This document shows positions 38,083 to 50,595 of a stretch of DNA of 64,000 bases, piece after piece. The notes beneath the pieces are model-generated. The model worked only from the letters and a program-made list of their open reading frames with translations, was not told the DNA's origin and made no database searches. Positions within the stretch are counted from its first letter, which is position 1. Each line of letters opens with the position of its first letter. Made by a program: the position numbers and the translations under genes. Source of the stretch: Salvator merianae. Lineage: Eukaryota; Chordata; Lepidosauria; Squamata; Teiidae. The stretch lies in NCBI GenBank assembly GCA_003586115.2, contig QVOM02000042.1, positions 76,737,636 to 76,801,635 of the forward strand, in the 5' to 3' direction.

Positions 38083-38330
38083 CAGAAAGAAGAAGAAGAG
38101 TTGGTTTTTTGTATCCCACTTTTCTCACCCTGAGGTGACTCAATGTGGCTGACAACCCTTATGTTCTTATCCCCACAAGAGACACCTTGTGAGGTAGGTG
38201 GAGCTGTGAGAACTCAGAACAGAGCTGTGACAAGCCCAAGGTCACTCAGTTGGCTTCTTGCAGAGTGCAGACTCGAACCAGGAGAGTTCCAGATAAGAGT
38301 CTGACACATCAACCGCAAGGCCAAACTTGC
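38083..38330 (-). mobile_element. MIR-like tRNA-derived SINE, antisense
   Basis: The plus strand shows the standard antisense order: AGAAGAAGAAGAGTTGGTTT, TATCCCACTTTTCTC, CTTGTGAGGTAGGTGGAGCT, AAGCCCAAGGTCACTCAG, then ACTCGAACCAGGAGA and a decayed tRNA-like head to about 38,330. This is a very common lizard SINE with an L2/MIR-like core. Diverged, with no gene. Confidence 0.82.
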
Positions 38331-38854
38331 TCAAAAGTTTGGAAAGTTACTATCATTCTTTCACATCGCAATTTAACTTAAGTTTGCAAGAGAAGTCAGT
38401 GTAGATTTGCCATTTAAATGCAATATTAACTTCATATCTTGTTCTTCATTCCTTCAGAACGAAAATGAAAGTAGACATATTGGCATTATGTAGCAGAAAT
38501 GGCACTTAATGTCATTAAGATCAATTCATTCTCCTTGTTTCTGCCGTATCCTCACTCACTTTCATTATTTGCTTTAACCACATTCTGTAATTTGTTATGA
38601 AAAATGAATTTCTCCATTAGTTTTACAAAGCTTGGTAATAAAGGGAATCAAATTAAGATCAATATAGATTTCCTCATAGAAGTGGTGTGGATAGTTTCAC
38701 TAGCAAACCATGAAAGGTGAAATTTTATCAAGGAGGGAATACAGAAGCCCACAGGATGCTCCTCATTCCCTAGATATGGTTCGATCTAAAATAGACAGTT
38801 GTGTGAGATTTTAATTATTATCCATCATTTTGGGACCAAAGCGGTCTTTCTACC
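38331..38854. other. Gene-free AT-rich sequence
   Basis: No gene or repeat recognised. Confidence 0.4.
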
Positions 38855-38965
38855 CACCCTTCCTTACAGGGTTCTGGGTGAGGATAAAAGGGAGGAAAAT
38901 GGAATTTGCTGATTTTTAACTCTTAGAAAAAAGGCTGGACATAAATGGCAAGATAAATAGACGTT
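38855..38965 (+). repeat. MIR/L2-like tail fragment
   Basis: CTTACAGGGTTCTGGGTGAG, GATAAAAGGGAGG and AAAGGCTGGACATAAATGGC match in order the lizard tail pattern also seen at 7,625-7,745. Confidence 0.6.
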
Positions 38966-39894
38966 AAAATACATGAAAAACAATCTGAAGTACTATACTG
39001 GAGTTAAAAAACAACAACAAAAAATCATGTTATTTTCATAGTACGGTTTTGTTTTTACTCAGTCACTAAAATGTGATCTTCTCTAGCATAGTGTAGTTTC
39101 TGTACCATACAAATCACATAAAGGAACTCCCTGACTGTGTTTGCAAACTAGCATTAGGGGAAGTCAAGCAACTGCAGATTTTCCCTAAAATGATTTACAG
39201 AACCTTGTGGGTTCTTGAATTAATCATAAAAGCCTGCAAGTAAGTTTGTTCTCCAAATAATTTTTGTTTTGCATGTCTTCTGTAGAAAGTCACTGATTAA
39301 TGTGAAAAGTCTTACTTACTAGAACAAAATAATTACAAGCAATGATGGCCTGCAGACTGAGACTGTTAGGGATTTATGAGAGGTACAATGCTCTGATTGG
39401 GACTCTCCCTCTGATCTCCCCAGACTGCAGATGTTCACTACATGCAGCCACTGATTACCCAACTAGTACCATGATTACCATTTGCTCACCATTATTTTTT
39501 AGCAATGAGTGGGTTCTTGTGCATATTGAACTTCCATAGAGGTCCTTCTGCCTCAAGGAAAACAAATGAGCTGCTGCTTCCACCTCCAGCCAAAACAATG
39601 AATGAGTTGGTCTAAACCAGGGGAAACTTTGCTTTGGGGCACCCTCAGTTGTACTTAATGTGGTCTGAGTGCAAACTGGCCAAAATAGCTGGTTTACACT
39701 TTAATCAAACAGCACAGTTCTGTTCACCCAACCCCCTACCATTTTTACATTACATTCATACAGATTCAGATAATGACTTACAAGTTCACTAATTAAAAAG
39801 GAAAAGTTTCTAAGTAATCAAACATTACCAGTGATTCACTTAAATGATTAAAACATATCACACAATCTCAAAATTGTTACACTGTCTTCTAAAT
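38966..39894. other. Gene-free AT-rich sequence
   Basis: No gene or repeat recognised. Confidence 0.4.
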
Positions 39895-40165
39895 TTGTGT
39901 AGCTTTAAGAATGGATTAGACAGATTCCTGGAGGTCATGTTACTAGAATGACTACTAGATTTGGATGCCTTGGTACTGCCTCCAAGATGAAAAAACAGGC
40001 AGGATACCTCTAAAGGCCATTTGCAGGGAGCTGAGAGCAGGAGAAAGCTTGCCTTTGGATTTTGTTTGAGAATTCCCAAAAGTAATTGGTGGGCCACTGT
40101 GTGAAACATGGTGTTGGACTAGATTGGCAGTGGCTTGATCCAGCAGGGCTCCTCTTATATTCTTT
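39895..40165 (+). mobile_element. CR1-type LINE, 3' end fragment
   Basis: The fragment runs from TTAGACAGATTCCTGGAGGT, through TGGTACTGCCTCC, TTGGTGGGCCACTGTGTGAA and TGGACTAGATTGG, to TGATCCAGCAGGGCTCCTCT and TATATTCTTTTG. The order is that of the lizard CR1 3' end also present at about 4,600-4,845. Confidence 0.88.
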
Positions 40166-41258
40166 TGTAAGTTCGTTTGCAGTTGTACCTACAGTTTAGG
40201 AAAGGTTCAGCATTAGCACTTTTAATGCTCTAAATTTTGCCTTAGATAATGAAGAACAAGCCCCCTTGTGTTCCGAAAGTTAGAAAAAGGTATTCATTTC
40301 TTGGGACAAAATATATTCTCTTATATAGCATCCAAACCAGCAAAGTTAAATATACCCAAATCCTCAAGTGATAATTAATTGTTGAGACATATAGCTGAGA
40401 AGTATAAAATGACTCAATAAGGAGGACATAATAGAAAAGAAGTATGCAAATTCAATTTTCTAATCATAATTTGAATAGGGAATCTGTGGCTTTTCAGATA
40501 TGAATTATCTGTAACAATGACTATAGCCAACATACAGAGATCACGAGAGCTGCAGCTCAACGACAGTTGAACTTCAAAGACTACTCATCCATGATTTGGA
40601 AGTTTAAAAACAATACTGACACAAAAAAAGCAAAAAAAAGCAGGTGGGGAGATAAAATAATATTATAGTGATGTTATACTGCATTCAGATTGCTAATTTA
40701 CCCTATCTACGGTTCAGAAGTATGTAGGTATAGTTTGTCTCTCCCATGGTTTAGCTCTACCAAACCAAAGTGGTTTGAAAATTATGGCCTCTTCTCCATA
40801 AGTCCAGTTCTCCATAATCTTTGAAGATAATCCATCACAATTTTTACCTCTGACAAATTGCAACCTGGAAAGAACAGCCTTTCAGCTAAAGATTCATAAA
40901 GGTAAATCCCCAGAACTACCTTTTCATTAAACCTGGTAATTATTGATCACATTTTCTACTGAACTGAAACCACTATAGTTACTTTCTAAATATGAACTGG
41001 AAATACTGGCGCTCTGAGAGATAGTCCCCTACACACCCTCTTTGACATAGTTTTGCATGAACATGGGTAAATATGATTGTGTTTAAAAGATTTTCTTTTC
41101 TTTTACTTCTTCCTACAGCCTCTATGTGCTCAAAATCTGCTCTATAGTAGCTTTTAGAAACACACAGGTGCCTGTAAAAGAGGAAGGGCAGGGTATGGCT
41201 ACCTGTTTGATACCAATATATACACAGTATATTAATGCACTCGTAAGCACAAGACTAT
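40166..41258. other. Gene-free AT-rich sequence
   Basis: No gene or repeat recognised. Confidence 0.4.
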
Positions 41259-41693
41259 GGGCCTTTTCGCACTTTTATTGGGGAAAGTTCCAGGGAGATC
41301 ACTGGTCTGCATTATCTGCACCGCAATCCATTGCAACTGTTCCCGATGTGTCCAGAACCATCTCCCAGGCTAATCTGCTCTGGACAGTTTCAAAGCTGTT
41401 CACAAGCTGTTCTGCAGTGTGGGGAATGGTGCATTTGCAACAATTCTGGTGTTGTGAGCTGAGGATCCTTAAGGTTCTGATCTTCAAAGCTTGAAGGTTC
41501 ATAGCTCAAGGCTCGCCACACCCTCACACACCAGACGTGATATCCTCTTGCTCAATGGCAATAAGGTGAGTGGGCGGGATATCCAATGTCAGGACATCCC
41601 ACCAGGAAAAGAACAGGGAGGCCTGCAGTTTGCATTGCTAGAGTAGCTGGACAGGAACAGGCCTGCTCCAGCACTCTATGTGCGAATGGCTTC
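41259..41693. mobile_element. Inverted-repeat DNA element, family E (non-autonomous)
   Basis: The left end GGGCCTTTTCGCAC pairs with the right end GTGCGAATGGCTTC. The ends resemble those of family B at 14,123 (GGGCGTTTTCGCAC), so the two may share a transposase source. The interior is more GC-rich than the flanks and non-coding. The target duplication is not clear. Confidence 0.6.
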
Positions 41694-41818
41694 ATTCATT
41701 CCTGTAGTGAACCAGCCTGGAATGGTCTTTGGAGCCCATTCCAGTCAGGTAAGTACAAATCTGTCCTTTATTCCTTCAAACTGCAGACAATCTGGAATGG
41801 AACAAAATAATAAAAGTA

Positions 41819-42760
41819 CAGTAGATCCTTATGCCAGGGTTCTGTTCCTGGAAAATGTCACTTTCTGAGAATTTGTGTTGTAGAACCAATGGACTCCAAT
41901 ATAAATCTAGGGGTTGGGGAACCATGGGACAAACCTCCATTACACTATAATAAACTGCTCCTATTAAAAATTACATTGATTTGAATGGGGAAGTGACCCA
42001 ATGCAAGTCAATGGCAGAAAGGAACATAAATTGGAAGCGCCAGAGCAGAGCACCTGCCCAGGGAGTCCTTATTATTGAGGCAATGCCTAAACACACACAT
42101 GCCATGCCTGAAACTGCCACCACACAAATGCCAGCCAAGATGCCTGCAGCAGTGCTTACCTATTCCGCAGAAAAAGGTTTCTCACAGACTGCAGTGCAGA
42201 ACACACAATGTCAGCTTCCTCCACATGAAGGCGGTCTTTTCACAGAAAGTACTTTGCACATGCAAAAAGCACTCTGCACTCACTCATGAACCCATTCAAT
42301 CACCAATCCCACACAACAAGCAAAACCACAAAAAAGCAATTAAAAGCAGTTATAAGCTACCAAAATAGCCAAATCAACCCACAAAACACACATACCAATG
42401 ACCTTCTCCACTCTACATCCTTCTAACTCAAAAGCACTCAAAAGCAATCAAAGTATTCAGCCCTCACCAAAACCCAGTCAAGACTCACCAAGACACAAAG
42501 CCACATTCATAAGTCATTTTTTCAAAAACAGCTACACCAAACATCTTCCTCACTGCACACAGACAAATGGAAAAATGGTTGCTGGACCAGGAAGAAGGTT
42601 CCAGCATGCAGTGGGGTTCACCTCTGACCTCAGACTTTTGACAGAAAAATATGCAATAGCAAATCAAGGAATCGCTTAATGAAAGCCATAGTCACAGTTT
42701 ATTAGATGCATAATAAATGAATCTGCATTAAAAGAATTTGTGTTATAGAAAGATCTACTG
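41819..42760. mobile_element. Tc1/mariner-superfamily (Tigger/pogo-like) non-autonomous element
   Basis: Perfect short ends CAGTAGATC (41,819) and GATCTACTG (to 42,760) are flanked by TA on both sides (41,817-41,818 and 42,761-42,762), the target duplication of this superfamily. Inside the left end, a GTTCTGTTCCTGG block and TTTGTGTTGTAGA match a repeated TTTGTGTTATAGA near the right end in inverted context only in part. The interior is A/C-rich with low-complexity frames but no DDE transposase. Confidence 0.75.
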
Positions 42761-42762
42761 TA

Positions 42763-45700
42763 TACGCTATCGCACACAAATTATTGAGTGCTAGTAAGTT
42801 ATCATTGGGCACTTAAACCATGCCAGTTTATTTCCTTATGATGTTTTAAAGCCACTTTAACATGTTTTTAGAAAAAGAAAAAGAATGCAAACAGTTTCAC
42901 TAAGATGCATGCAATAAACTGAGGTTTATTTTATACTTACTTTTCAAATTAGTTTTACTTCGCATAAAATCAGTGCCATTTTGAGATGCTTCTCAGGCCT
43001 GAGATATGCCTGCCATGAGATTTATGGGATTATTGGAATGATTCTACTTCAACATCATGTAGCTTATATGCTTTGTGTAACCAAAGCATATATTACAACC
43101 ATATAGCCTATATGTCCTGTATAATCAAAGACATATATTCTGGCTATCTTTAGAGGAGTATGAGAAGACGCCAGGCTGGTTTGAATGGGGGGGGGGGAGA
43201 GAGGAACAAGAGATGTGAATCTTTCCAAGGCCATTTATTAGCTGGGAAAGTTTCCTCTGGCAAGAAGGGAGATAACGTACTGCTTGGATCCCAGCAAGGA
43301 AGGAGAAGAATATCCCTAATTGCTTGGTAATTAAGATTCACTTTCAACAATGTTAGTTAAGTTGTATCATGGATGCTTGAGTCTTGAATAAAGCTTTCTT
43401 CAATGCGTAAAAGAAGAGGATTATTTCAACTTTACTTCTGACAGCATCTCACAATGCTATTGTGCTGCACTTTTACACTACACTCCCCATATGTTATGAA
43501 ACCGCACTTTTCCTCATATTTGTATTTCATTTTACTAGGAGGCCTGCCTTTCTCTCCGTTGTGCACCAAAATCCACTAATGATTTCAAATACTTGATTAA
43601 CATAGGGTAACTTATAAGCTACCCCACTCAGTGAGATGGTTTTAGATTCACATTTTTAAACTACAAAATTCAAATATGGATACTTCACAGAGAACAGTTT
43701 AATATGCACTAATATGCATAAAGATAATCTATTTGAACATTATTTTTTTCTAACAAAATATATTAAATCTTAGGACTGCTTGTTTGTTTTACATGAAGGA
43801 AGTTCTAAATTGCTCTGAGGTCCACTTTCATGTACAATAATATGCTATATAAACAATGAACAAATAACTTTTTTTGCAATTTTGTTCACTAGAAAAAGGA
43901 ATAGCTATGTTTGTAAGCTATTGGCACTTGTTACTTTTCCATTAGTGCAGCCTTCACAATCCTATCACTTTGTAGATGTTATTGGATTTCACTTTCCATT
44001 AAATCCATGGCCATAGGCTTTGATCATGACCTATGGTCAGGAATAATGGGACTTGGGACTTGGCTGCTGCAAAAGAAAAAGACCTTAGAAATTGCATGTA
44101 TCTGCTTTTTTGTAGGCTCAAGTTTGGAATGGTTGGGGCATCCTTCCTGGCTCATCTGCCTACACAGACACCACACTCCCTAGTTTCACAGATTACCAGC
44201 AACAGCAACTAGTAAGAGTCAGGGGTTCAAATATCAGCTTCACAGCCACAGCTAATGTGGATTTTTCATCAGGGATTTTTCGGTGAATTAGGACTTCTGC
44301 TACCTGCCTCCATATCAGCATATCCCAGCTAATGATACAGTCTGAGATGAGAATTGTTGAGATATCACAATTCATAGCCTTTTTAAGGAGTCTGCATCCA
44401 AGCCCAGTCAAAGAAGGATACAGATGTAAGTACCAATAAGAACTTATTGCAGTGGTATAAACAGAATGGGCCTTATCAGGAAACAGTAACACAAAGTGTC
44501 ATACAAGAACATGGCCCTCATAACATATTTGCCACAGATCTAACAAATCAAAATCCATATTATTAAAATTGTCTTGGAAAAGGACTCATTACTGTAGCTA
44601 GGGCAAGCAAAGTGGCTTAAAAATATTGCTTCCCCACTACTTCAGAAAGGGATAAATTAAAATGACTAAGTTAATACAACTTCTTATTCACGTGAAACTT
44701 TAACAATTTGGGGAGATAAATGTTGCTTACATCTAATAACAAAGGACTGGGTGAAATGATCCTCTGAACAACAGATTAATATGAGCAGACAAAATATGTT
44801 TTGATGCTTTTCATATGTGTATTGTAACTAATATGCAATAGTACCTCCATTTTCTGTTGCATTTTTCACATACCAAGTTTTTTTAAGTATTAGATGCATT
44901 CAGTTCCACTCTTTTTGAGTACAGGGTCAAGGATGTTTTTTCTATATTATTTTCATTTAAAATTTTATTTCTTCACAGAACTAGTAATGTATTGTAACAT
45001 ACTTCCTAGTCATTTAAACTGAACTATGGAATTCTTATGGATTTTTTTTTTTTACAAAAAAGGGGCTGTATTATTTTTGGGATATAGTCAGCTCAAATCG
45101 CTTACTAACAATCACATATAAGCCACATAAAATCAAGCCTTCTCAAAATAATTTTAATAAGAGATGAATTGTGTTCCTGCAGAGAGGCCAATATTGTAGT
45201 ACTTAACGCATGTTTGCCTAAGTTGCAAGAGTAAGGTGTCTTAAAATCTGTTGAACTGTTTGAGAAATACCAATAACACAAATCCAGTGACAGTTGGATT
45301 TCTGAAAAAACAAGACCTTGGTACATATTTTGAAAACAGTTTCAAGTGCAATGCCTATACTTTTCTATCAAGCCAATGTAATTTGATCTAGTCCTTTCAA
45401 CAGATCACTGAAAGGCTTGTACTGTATACAGAACGCCATTATTATGCTTACTTAGAGTATATATTATACTGAAACACACTGTACCAGACCAGTAGCAGAA
45501 ATGTGCTTCTATTATTTATAAAATATAAAGTGCATTATTATGAAAAAAAAATCACAAAACTGACAGACTTTCTGTCTGGATCATACAGATTTAAAAGAGA
45601 GGTCAGGGCTTTAATGTAAAATTCTCTCACAAGAATAAATCATTCAAGAGGTACATACAGATTTTATCCACCCTGCCCTCCTAGAATTGTTTTTGGCCAC

Positions 45701-46324
45701 GCTTTTTAGTGCAAATAAGCTTGTGTTTTTCTCAAGTTTAAGGGACATGGCATTTTTGGGGTGCAAACAGTATTTCTTTACATTATACAGACCCTTCTAC
45801 AAACAACATGTTATTGCCACTCTCCAAAGATGGGGATGTACTGCCAGATCTAGTATTTCCCAAATTACCATTTTAGTTTCACTAATCTAAATCTAACATC
45901 ATTGAGATTGAAAATATGAAAAAAAACTACTCTTGAAGAATAAGCCAAACCCATTATATCTACTATATACGGTAGATGGCAATTTTAAGGCTCACATGTA
46001 GTCAGTCTCAGATGCTCACATATTAATACACTAGTTGAGTACCATGAAGTTCATACCTATATAGAGATGGACTGAATCTTAGTTAATGACATCAGAACAC
46101 AGACAATTGAAGGTGAGGGAGAGAAGAGGGCAGCATTTGCAGTTCAGTCCTAAGTATTAAATACCAAAAGCAAGATCTAGGTACAGTGCTGTAAATTTAT
46201 GCATGTTAATATACAGCTAATATGTATTGTGGCTTAAGTATAATGGTACCACTTCACAACTACCTCCTTTAAAAAAAAGATGTGAAAGAAATGCATTTTC
46301 TTAAATACACATTAGACTAGGCTG
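42763..46324. other. Gene-free AT-rich sequence
   Basis: No gene recognised. A poly-G run lies near 43,187-43,197, and a weak L2-like tail (CTGAGGTCC ... TATATAAACAATGAACAAAT) near 43,815-43,867. Part of this stretch could be PURG 3' UTR or the intron of a spliced PURG isoform, but nothing in the sequence marks it. Confidence 0.4.
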
Positions 46325-46420
46325 GCCTAACACCCTCCAGGTGTTATTGTCTCATGAGCCTCTGCCACACTGACCAATTGGAAGGAGTAACTTAGATCAG
46401 CAACACCTAGAGGGTCATAC
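46325..46420. mobile_element. Short palindromic MITE-like fragment
   Basis: ACCCTCCAGGTGTT near 46,331 is an imperfect inverted match of AACACCTAGAGGGT near 46,402-46,415, bounding about 85 bp. No target duplication is obvious. Confidence 0.45.
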
Positions 46421-48494
46421 TCTGTCTATCCAAACTATTTAAGTATGTTAACCAGTGTTATTAGCCAACTAATGTAATGGATTCCCACTTGTGGAATTAA
46501 ACTCTCTACTTCTGCTCTAGCATTCTAAATATTGATATAAGGAACATAAGGCATTTCAATGAACCACATTTAAAGAGACTGGTTAAGTTCCATAAAATAC
46601 ATATTGATCAATTTAAATATTGTTTTTAAAGGGAACTTATTGCATATTAAGGGATTAGTATAAATTCCCCATAGAAGAGAAGAGTTGGGGAGAATGTGAG
46701 CATCAGGAGTTCCTACATTCAAGGGTCCTGTGTTTCAGAGTTTACCAATATTGCCTTTACTACAAGCATTGGGATGTTGAACTACAATTCAGCAATATGG
46801 CAATTTAGGCTTAAATAATTCAGTATAGTTCTGCTATCACATCACCAATACTGCATAAAGCTCTTTTTTTAGACATCTATTTTTTCCTTCTTAAAACATT
46901 ACTCTTAGCACTCTTTCATATCAAGATTAGCATATAATCATGGCCCAGAGGGCCATTACCAATTAAAATGATAAATTCAGAAGCTTAGTTTTAGGTTATA
47001 CATTACTTTAACAGTTATTTCTGAAACTAAACCAAACATTTTGTAGGTCCAATTCTCATATATTGGGTAAATCACCTAAAACAGTGAAATTAAAGACCAT
47101 TCTTCTCCTGTCACAACTGTAACACACGTTTCTAATGTCCCTTTGGTGATTTTGGTGCAAGCTCATCTCTTCCTTTTCTTTGTAAATAATATTATTTTGA
47201 CAAATTCTAGCATCAATTTAAATGGGTTACAGTTCCATATATATTTAAAAACTAACATTGCTGCACAGTATTACAGTCTAAAGCACATGTATCAATGTTT
47301 GAAGACAAATTTTTCAACCCCAATCTAGAAACTGATATAATGGAATCCAAGTTTTTGCCAGATATACAATATGCTTATGATTTATAATCTATACAGATTC
47401 CACCAATCATTATCGTACTCTTGTTTTTAAGATCGATTTATAAAAACTAGACATCATGTTTTTCGGTGTATCTCAACATACCTCATCTGGAAGATAACAG
47501 GCCAATGTGCTCACCAAATTATAATGTGCAGGCTGTGACTTACAATAATCAAATGTTGAAAAGGCAACATTTATAAAGGAAGTACTGGTAGCTGCTACTG
47601 AATGCTTCAACTATACCATTGGGAAACCCAAGATTTGCTTGATAACAACTAAGCAATGCACCAAAATCTCTCAAAGCATTTTCTTAAAGTAGTAACAAAA
47701 AAGTTATTCTACTGCTTTTCCACATTACTAACAAATTTCGCCTCCTCAATTCAAATTTCAGTCCCAGTCATTACCAAATTCCCACATCACAGCAACTTGC
47801 TGGAACCCATTAACACTACAAATATAAAAATAGCTCTTGAAATTTTGTAACACTATTTAAATAAACTCTCCTCACATGGTGTAAATAATCAGTATAGAAT
47901 GGATGATTCATAATCAACTTAAAGCAACCTATTAGCTAAGGTATGGACTTAAACTTTTGGGGACTCTTAGTGAGTGATGATGAAATTAGATAACTATGAA
48001 ATACTGGCCAATACAATATAGAGGTCTGATATCTCCTTTCCCCCTACCCCAATTTTTATCATAAAATAGCTTACAGACATTTAAAGATATCTTTTCCAGA
48101 TCAAGCATTTAAAATTTAAAGATTAGTTTTGGTCATAGATGCTCTATGGTTAATTATAAGATATTAATTCCATCTGTCTTACTCATATCATTTTATATTG
48201 CAACTCTAATCTTGTACACATTCTTCAGATCATAACAGATTTAGTACTATAATATACAATTTCATGTTCTTGTAAGATAAGTATAAGAAACACCAGGTGA
48301 TTAACTATTCTTATAAGAAATCACAGAGATGTTACTGGGTATCATTTAATGATAACCGAACTCTTGTAGTATTATATATATTGGAATTATCTAACAACGA
48401 GGAAGAACTTACAAAAGAAAGGCAACTTCTTCCAAACATTACATAATATCAAGGATAAGCCAATTTTCTGTTTTCTGGCCTGCTGAAATGCATT
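46421..48494. other. AT-rich DNA just downstream of PURG, probable 3' UTR in part
   Basis: This lies directly 3' of the PURG stop on the minus strand. Vertebrate PURG messages have an untranslated 3' region, so some of this is probably transcribed, but I could not fix a poly(A) site: AATAAA-type signals on the minus strand are common by chance in DNA this AT-rich. No other gene seen. Confidence 0.4.
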
Positions 48495-49508
48495 CTAATC
48501 AAGACCCTCTTGTTCTTCACCACTGTCCCCTCTGATATCCATTCTTTTCTCTTTATGGCCGTTGTAAATTCTCCTCATTTCTTCTTCATACTTGATAAAG
48601 TTTTCCCCAAATCTTGTCCATGCTTTGTATGGGACAGTGATGGTATTACGGTATGGAGGTCTCACTTCACTTACCTTCAAAAAGATACCATACCTGTTAG
48701 ACCCCACATCAAAGTAGAACCTTTTGTTATCCACCCTGAAGGAAGTCCCTTCTGGGAGTTCTGGAGGCTCATCACCTCCACTCCTCCTTTCTTCTATGTC
48801 TCCTTCACCATACTCTTCAATGAGTTGGACTAAAGCATCCCTGAACTCAATCATCCCTTGTGCTGGAAGGACAATAGTCTGTTCCTGTCCCAAACTGTGA
48901 CCAAAATATCCTACCATGCCAGGTCCTCTAATCAAGGTTTGTCTAATCCTTAAGAAACGTCCACGTTGGTTCTCCTTCAAATCTAGGTAATATTTCCTGT
49001 TGTCTCTTTCAATATACTCAGTTTTTAAAACACTGTGAAGTTGTTCTTCAGATCCAACTGATACTGGAGGTGAAGGTGGATGCTGATGCTGCCGTCTTCT
49101 TGACTCTTGCTCTTTGCCATTAGCATGATCATTCCGATGGCTCTGACTGCCCTTCAGACCCAAATGGGCATAGTGCTCAATGAAGTCTCCCAAACAGTCT
49201 TTCAGCTCAGAAGCAACCGACAAGGAGAGAGTCAGCTTGCTTTTCCTGATATTGTCCTGCCTGCCTCTTCCTATCCAGACCTCTGCTATCTTCAGGAAAC
49301 GACCTCGGGAACTCTGCTTCACATCCAGATAAAACCTCTTTTTTTGGATATCCACTCTTTTGGAGGCCAGCTCCTGGATCTCCATGCAGCCCGCCTGAGA
49401 AGAGGAGGCAGGATAATGATACTGCTGCTGGGACTGGGAGTAAATGCTCCTGTGTAGGCCAGAGCCCCCCACACTCCTTCCTCCTCCTCCTCCTCTGCCT
49501 CTCTCCAT
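48495..49508 (-). CDS. PURG: PURG, purine-rich element-binding protein gamma (intronless coding exon)
   Basis: The frame encodes 337 residues, close to the 347 recalled for human PURG-A. PUR proteins bind single-stranded purine-rich DNA and RNA (GGN repeats) and act in transcription and RNA handling; PURG is the least studied paralogue. Visible are a Gly/Arg-rich N-terminus (3-17), PUR repeat I (about 45-118, with [20 protein letters not shown]), a basic Gln/His/Pro linker (119-157), repeat II (about 160-236, with [18 protein letters not shown]) and repeat III (about 255-315, with [20 protein letters not shown]). Linker and N-terminus distinguish PURG from PURA and PURB. I start at ATG 49,508 (A at -3, G at +4). 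Three further in-frame codons to 49,517 begin with TTG, not ATG. A splice acceptor ends at 49,522. WRN lies divergently upstream, as in other vertebrates. No stop or frameshift disrupts it. Confidence 0.97.
   Translation of the reverse strand: MERGRGGGGGRSVGGSGLHRSIYSQSQQQYHYPASSSQAGCMEIQELASKRVDIQKKRFYLDVKQSSRGRFLKIAEVWIGRGRQDNIRKSKLTLSLSVASELKDCLGDFIEHYAHLGLKGSQSHRNDHANGKEQESRRRQHQHPPSPPVSVGSEEQLHSVLKTEYIERDNRKYYLDLKENQRGRFLRIRQTLIRGPGMVGYFGHSLGQEQTIVLPAQGMIEFRDALVQLIEEYGEGDIEERRSGGDEPPELPEGTSFRVDNKRFYFDVGSNRYGIFLKVSEVRPPYRNTITVPYKAWTRFGENFIKYEEEMRRIYNGHKEKRMDIRGDSGEEQEGLD
48669..48674 (-). promoter_or_regulatory. PURG: Internal splice donor within the PURG coding exon
   Basis: After codon 278 (K, in [10 protein letters not shown]) the coding strand reads AAG then GTAAGT, a perfect donor core. 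A second GTGAGA follows codon 281, at 48,665-48,660. Mammalian PURG is known to make a second isoform with a different C-terminus by splicing out of this exon (PURG-B). Either site would remove most of repeat III. The downstream exon cannot be identified from this sequence. Confidence 0.5.
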
Positions 49509-49521
49509 CTTTACCAATCAA

Positions 49522-50595
49522 CTGAAAACAACAAATATATAACAAAGATGCATAACACCATAAACATCCAACAGGCCTATTCTGCTTTCCTGGCAGTAGC
49601 TTCTCTGCATATAACTAATTTCACTAGAAAAATGCGCCAATGACACTCTGTTTTAACTTGACACACAGCAATATACTGTGTCAGTAGTGGAGGAAGAGAG
49701 GCACAGTTCATGGCTGGTGGGAATGTTATGGCAGATTGGTAGTTCCAGCACAATGAGTGTACTAAAGGATTTGCTAGCTACGTGGCTGATACTAAAAGCA
49801 CAGAACAAACTGTAAAGAGTATCAGCACGGTAGGGCTGCCATGTCCTCCGCCCTGAGCTTGCTAGCTTGGCCCTTACGCACATTCGGAAGAGCATCCCAA
49901 TATGCTGAAATTTAGCAAGTGGAGATTTGGGTGCAGTAGTAGGGAAACTGTCATCTGATAAATTTCGGAACATTAGGCTACTGCCCCTGAGCCACGATCA
50001 AAACCAGAAAAACAAACGGTAGCAGATCCGATATATCTGTCACGCTTTTTATATGGCCTCGCACTAGGGTCTTGAAGGAGGTGCCGAGTTAAAACCGAAA
50101 TTTAGCAGACGCAGCTTTTTTTTTAAATTCTCGACAGTCTGTTTGCCCCCACTAGGTAAGTAAATTTAGGCTTGGTCAGCCCTTGCATCCCCCTGGGACT
50201 GTGTGCCAGTCACGAGGCCGCATCCCTTGCGCCGAGGTGAGGCAGGTGTAAAGGAGGGCACAGCCTGCCTAATGGCCTGTCAGAGACACATCAACCCCTT
50301 CCCCGACTGTGGTGTGGGCCTTCACGCCACTAAGCCTCGAAACTGCCACCCGCTCGCACCCTCGGCAGTAACCTCCTGGGGTCATCGTAACCTTCCCCCT
50401 CCTCCCGCCGCTGTTCCCTGGACAACAACGCCCTTCACCTCATTTAAGCTGTGAGTTCGATTATCCCAGCGGACACCCCCCCCCCCCAGCCCATTCGCTG
50501 CCGCCGCCTTTCTCCCTCGGAGCTCAGCAGCTACCCCTCCCGCCGCCGTGACATGCATACGAGGAGAGCGAGGCATAAGGAGAGCGGACACTTAC
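49522..50595 (-). other. PURG: PURG 5' UTR intron (inferred)
   Basis: On the minus strand a GTAAGT donor begins at 50,595. The acceptor, a T-rich tract ending TTGTTGTTTTCAG, ends at 49,522, leaving 13 nt of 5' UTR before the ATG. The 1,074-bp intron is inferred from these sites and from the CpG island lying upstream. Unspliced 5' ends cannot be excluded. Confidence 0.65.

Noticed and set aside
49509..49517. Extension of PURG by three codons to 49,517
   Set aside because: The codon there is TTG, and the vertebrate protein begins with MER... at 49,508. The splice acceptor at 49,522 also limits upstream coding sequence.
49107..49545. Long frames overlapping PURG on the opposite strand and in another frame
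   Set aside because: They are shadows of the conserved PURG coding exon.
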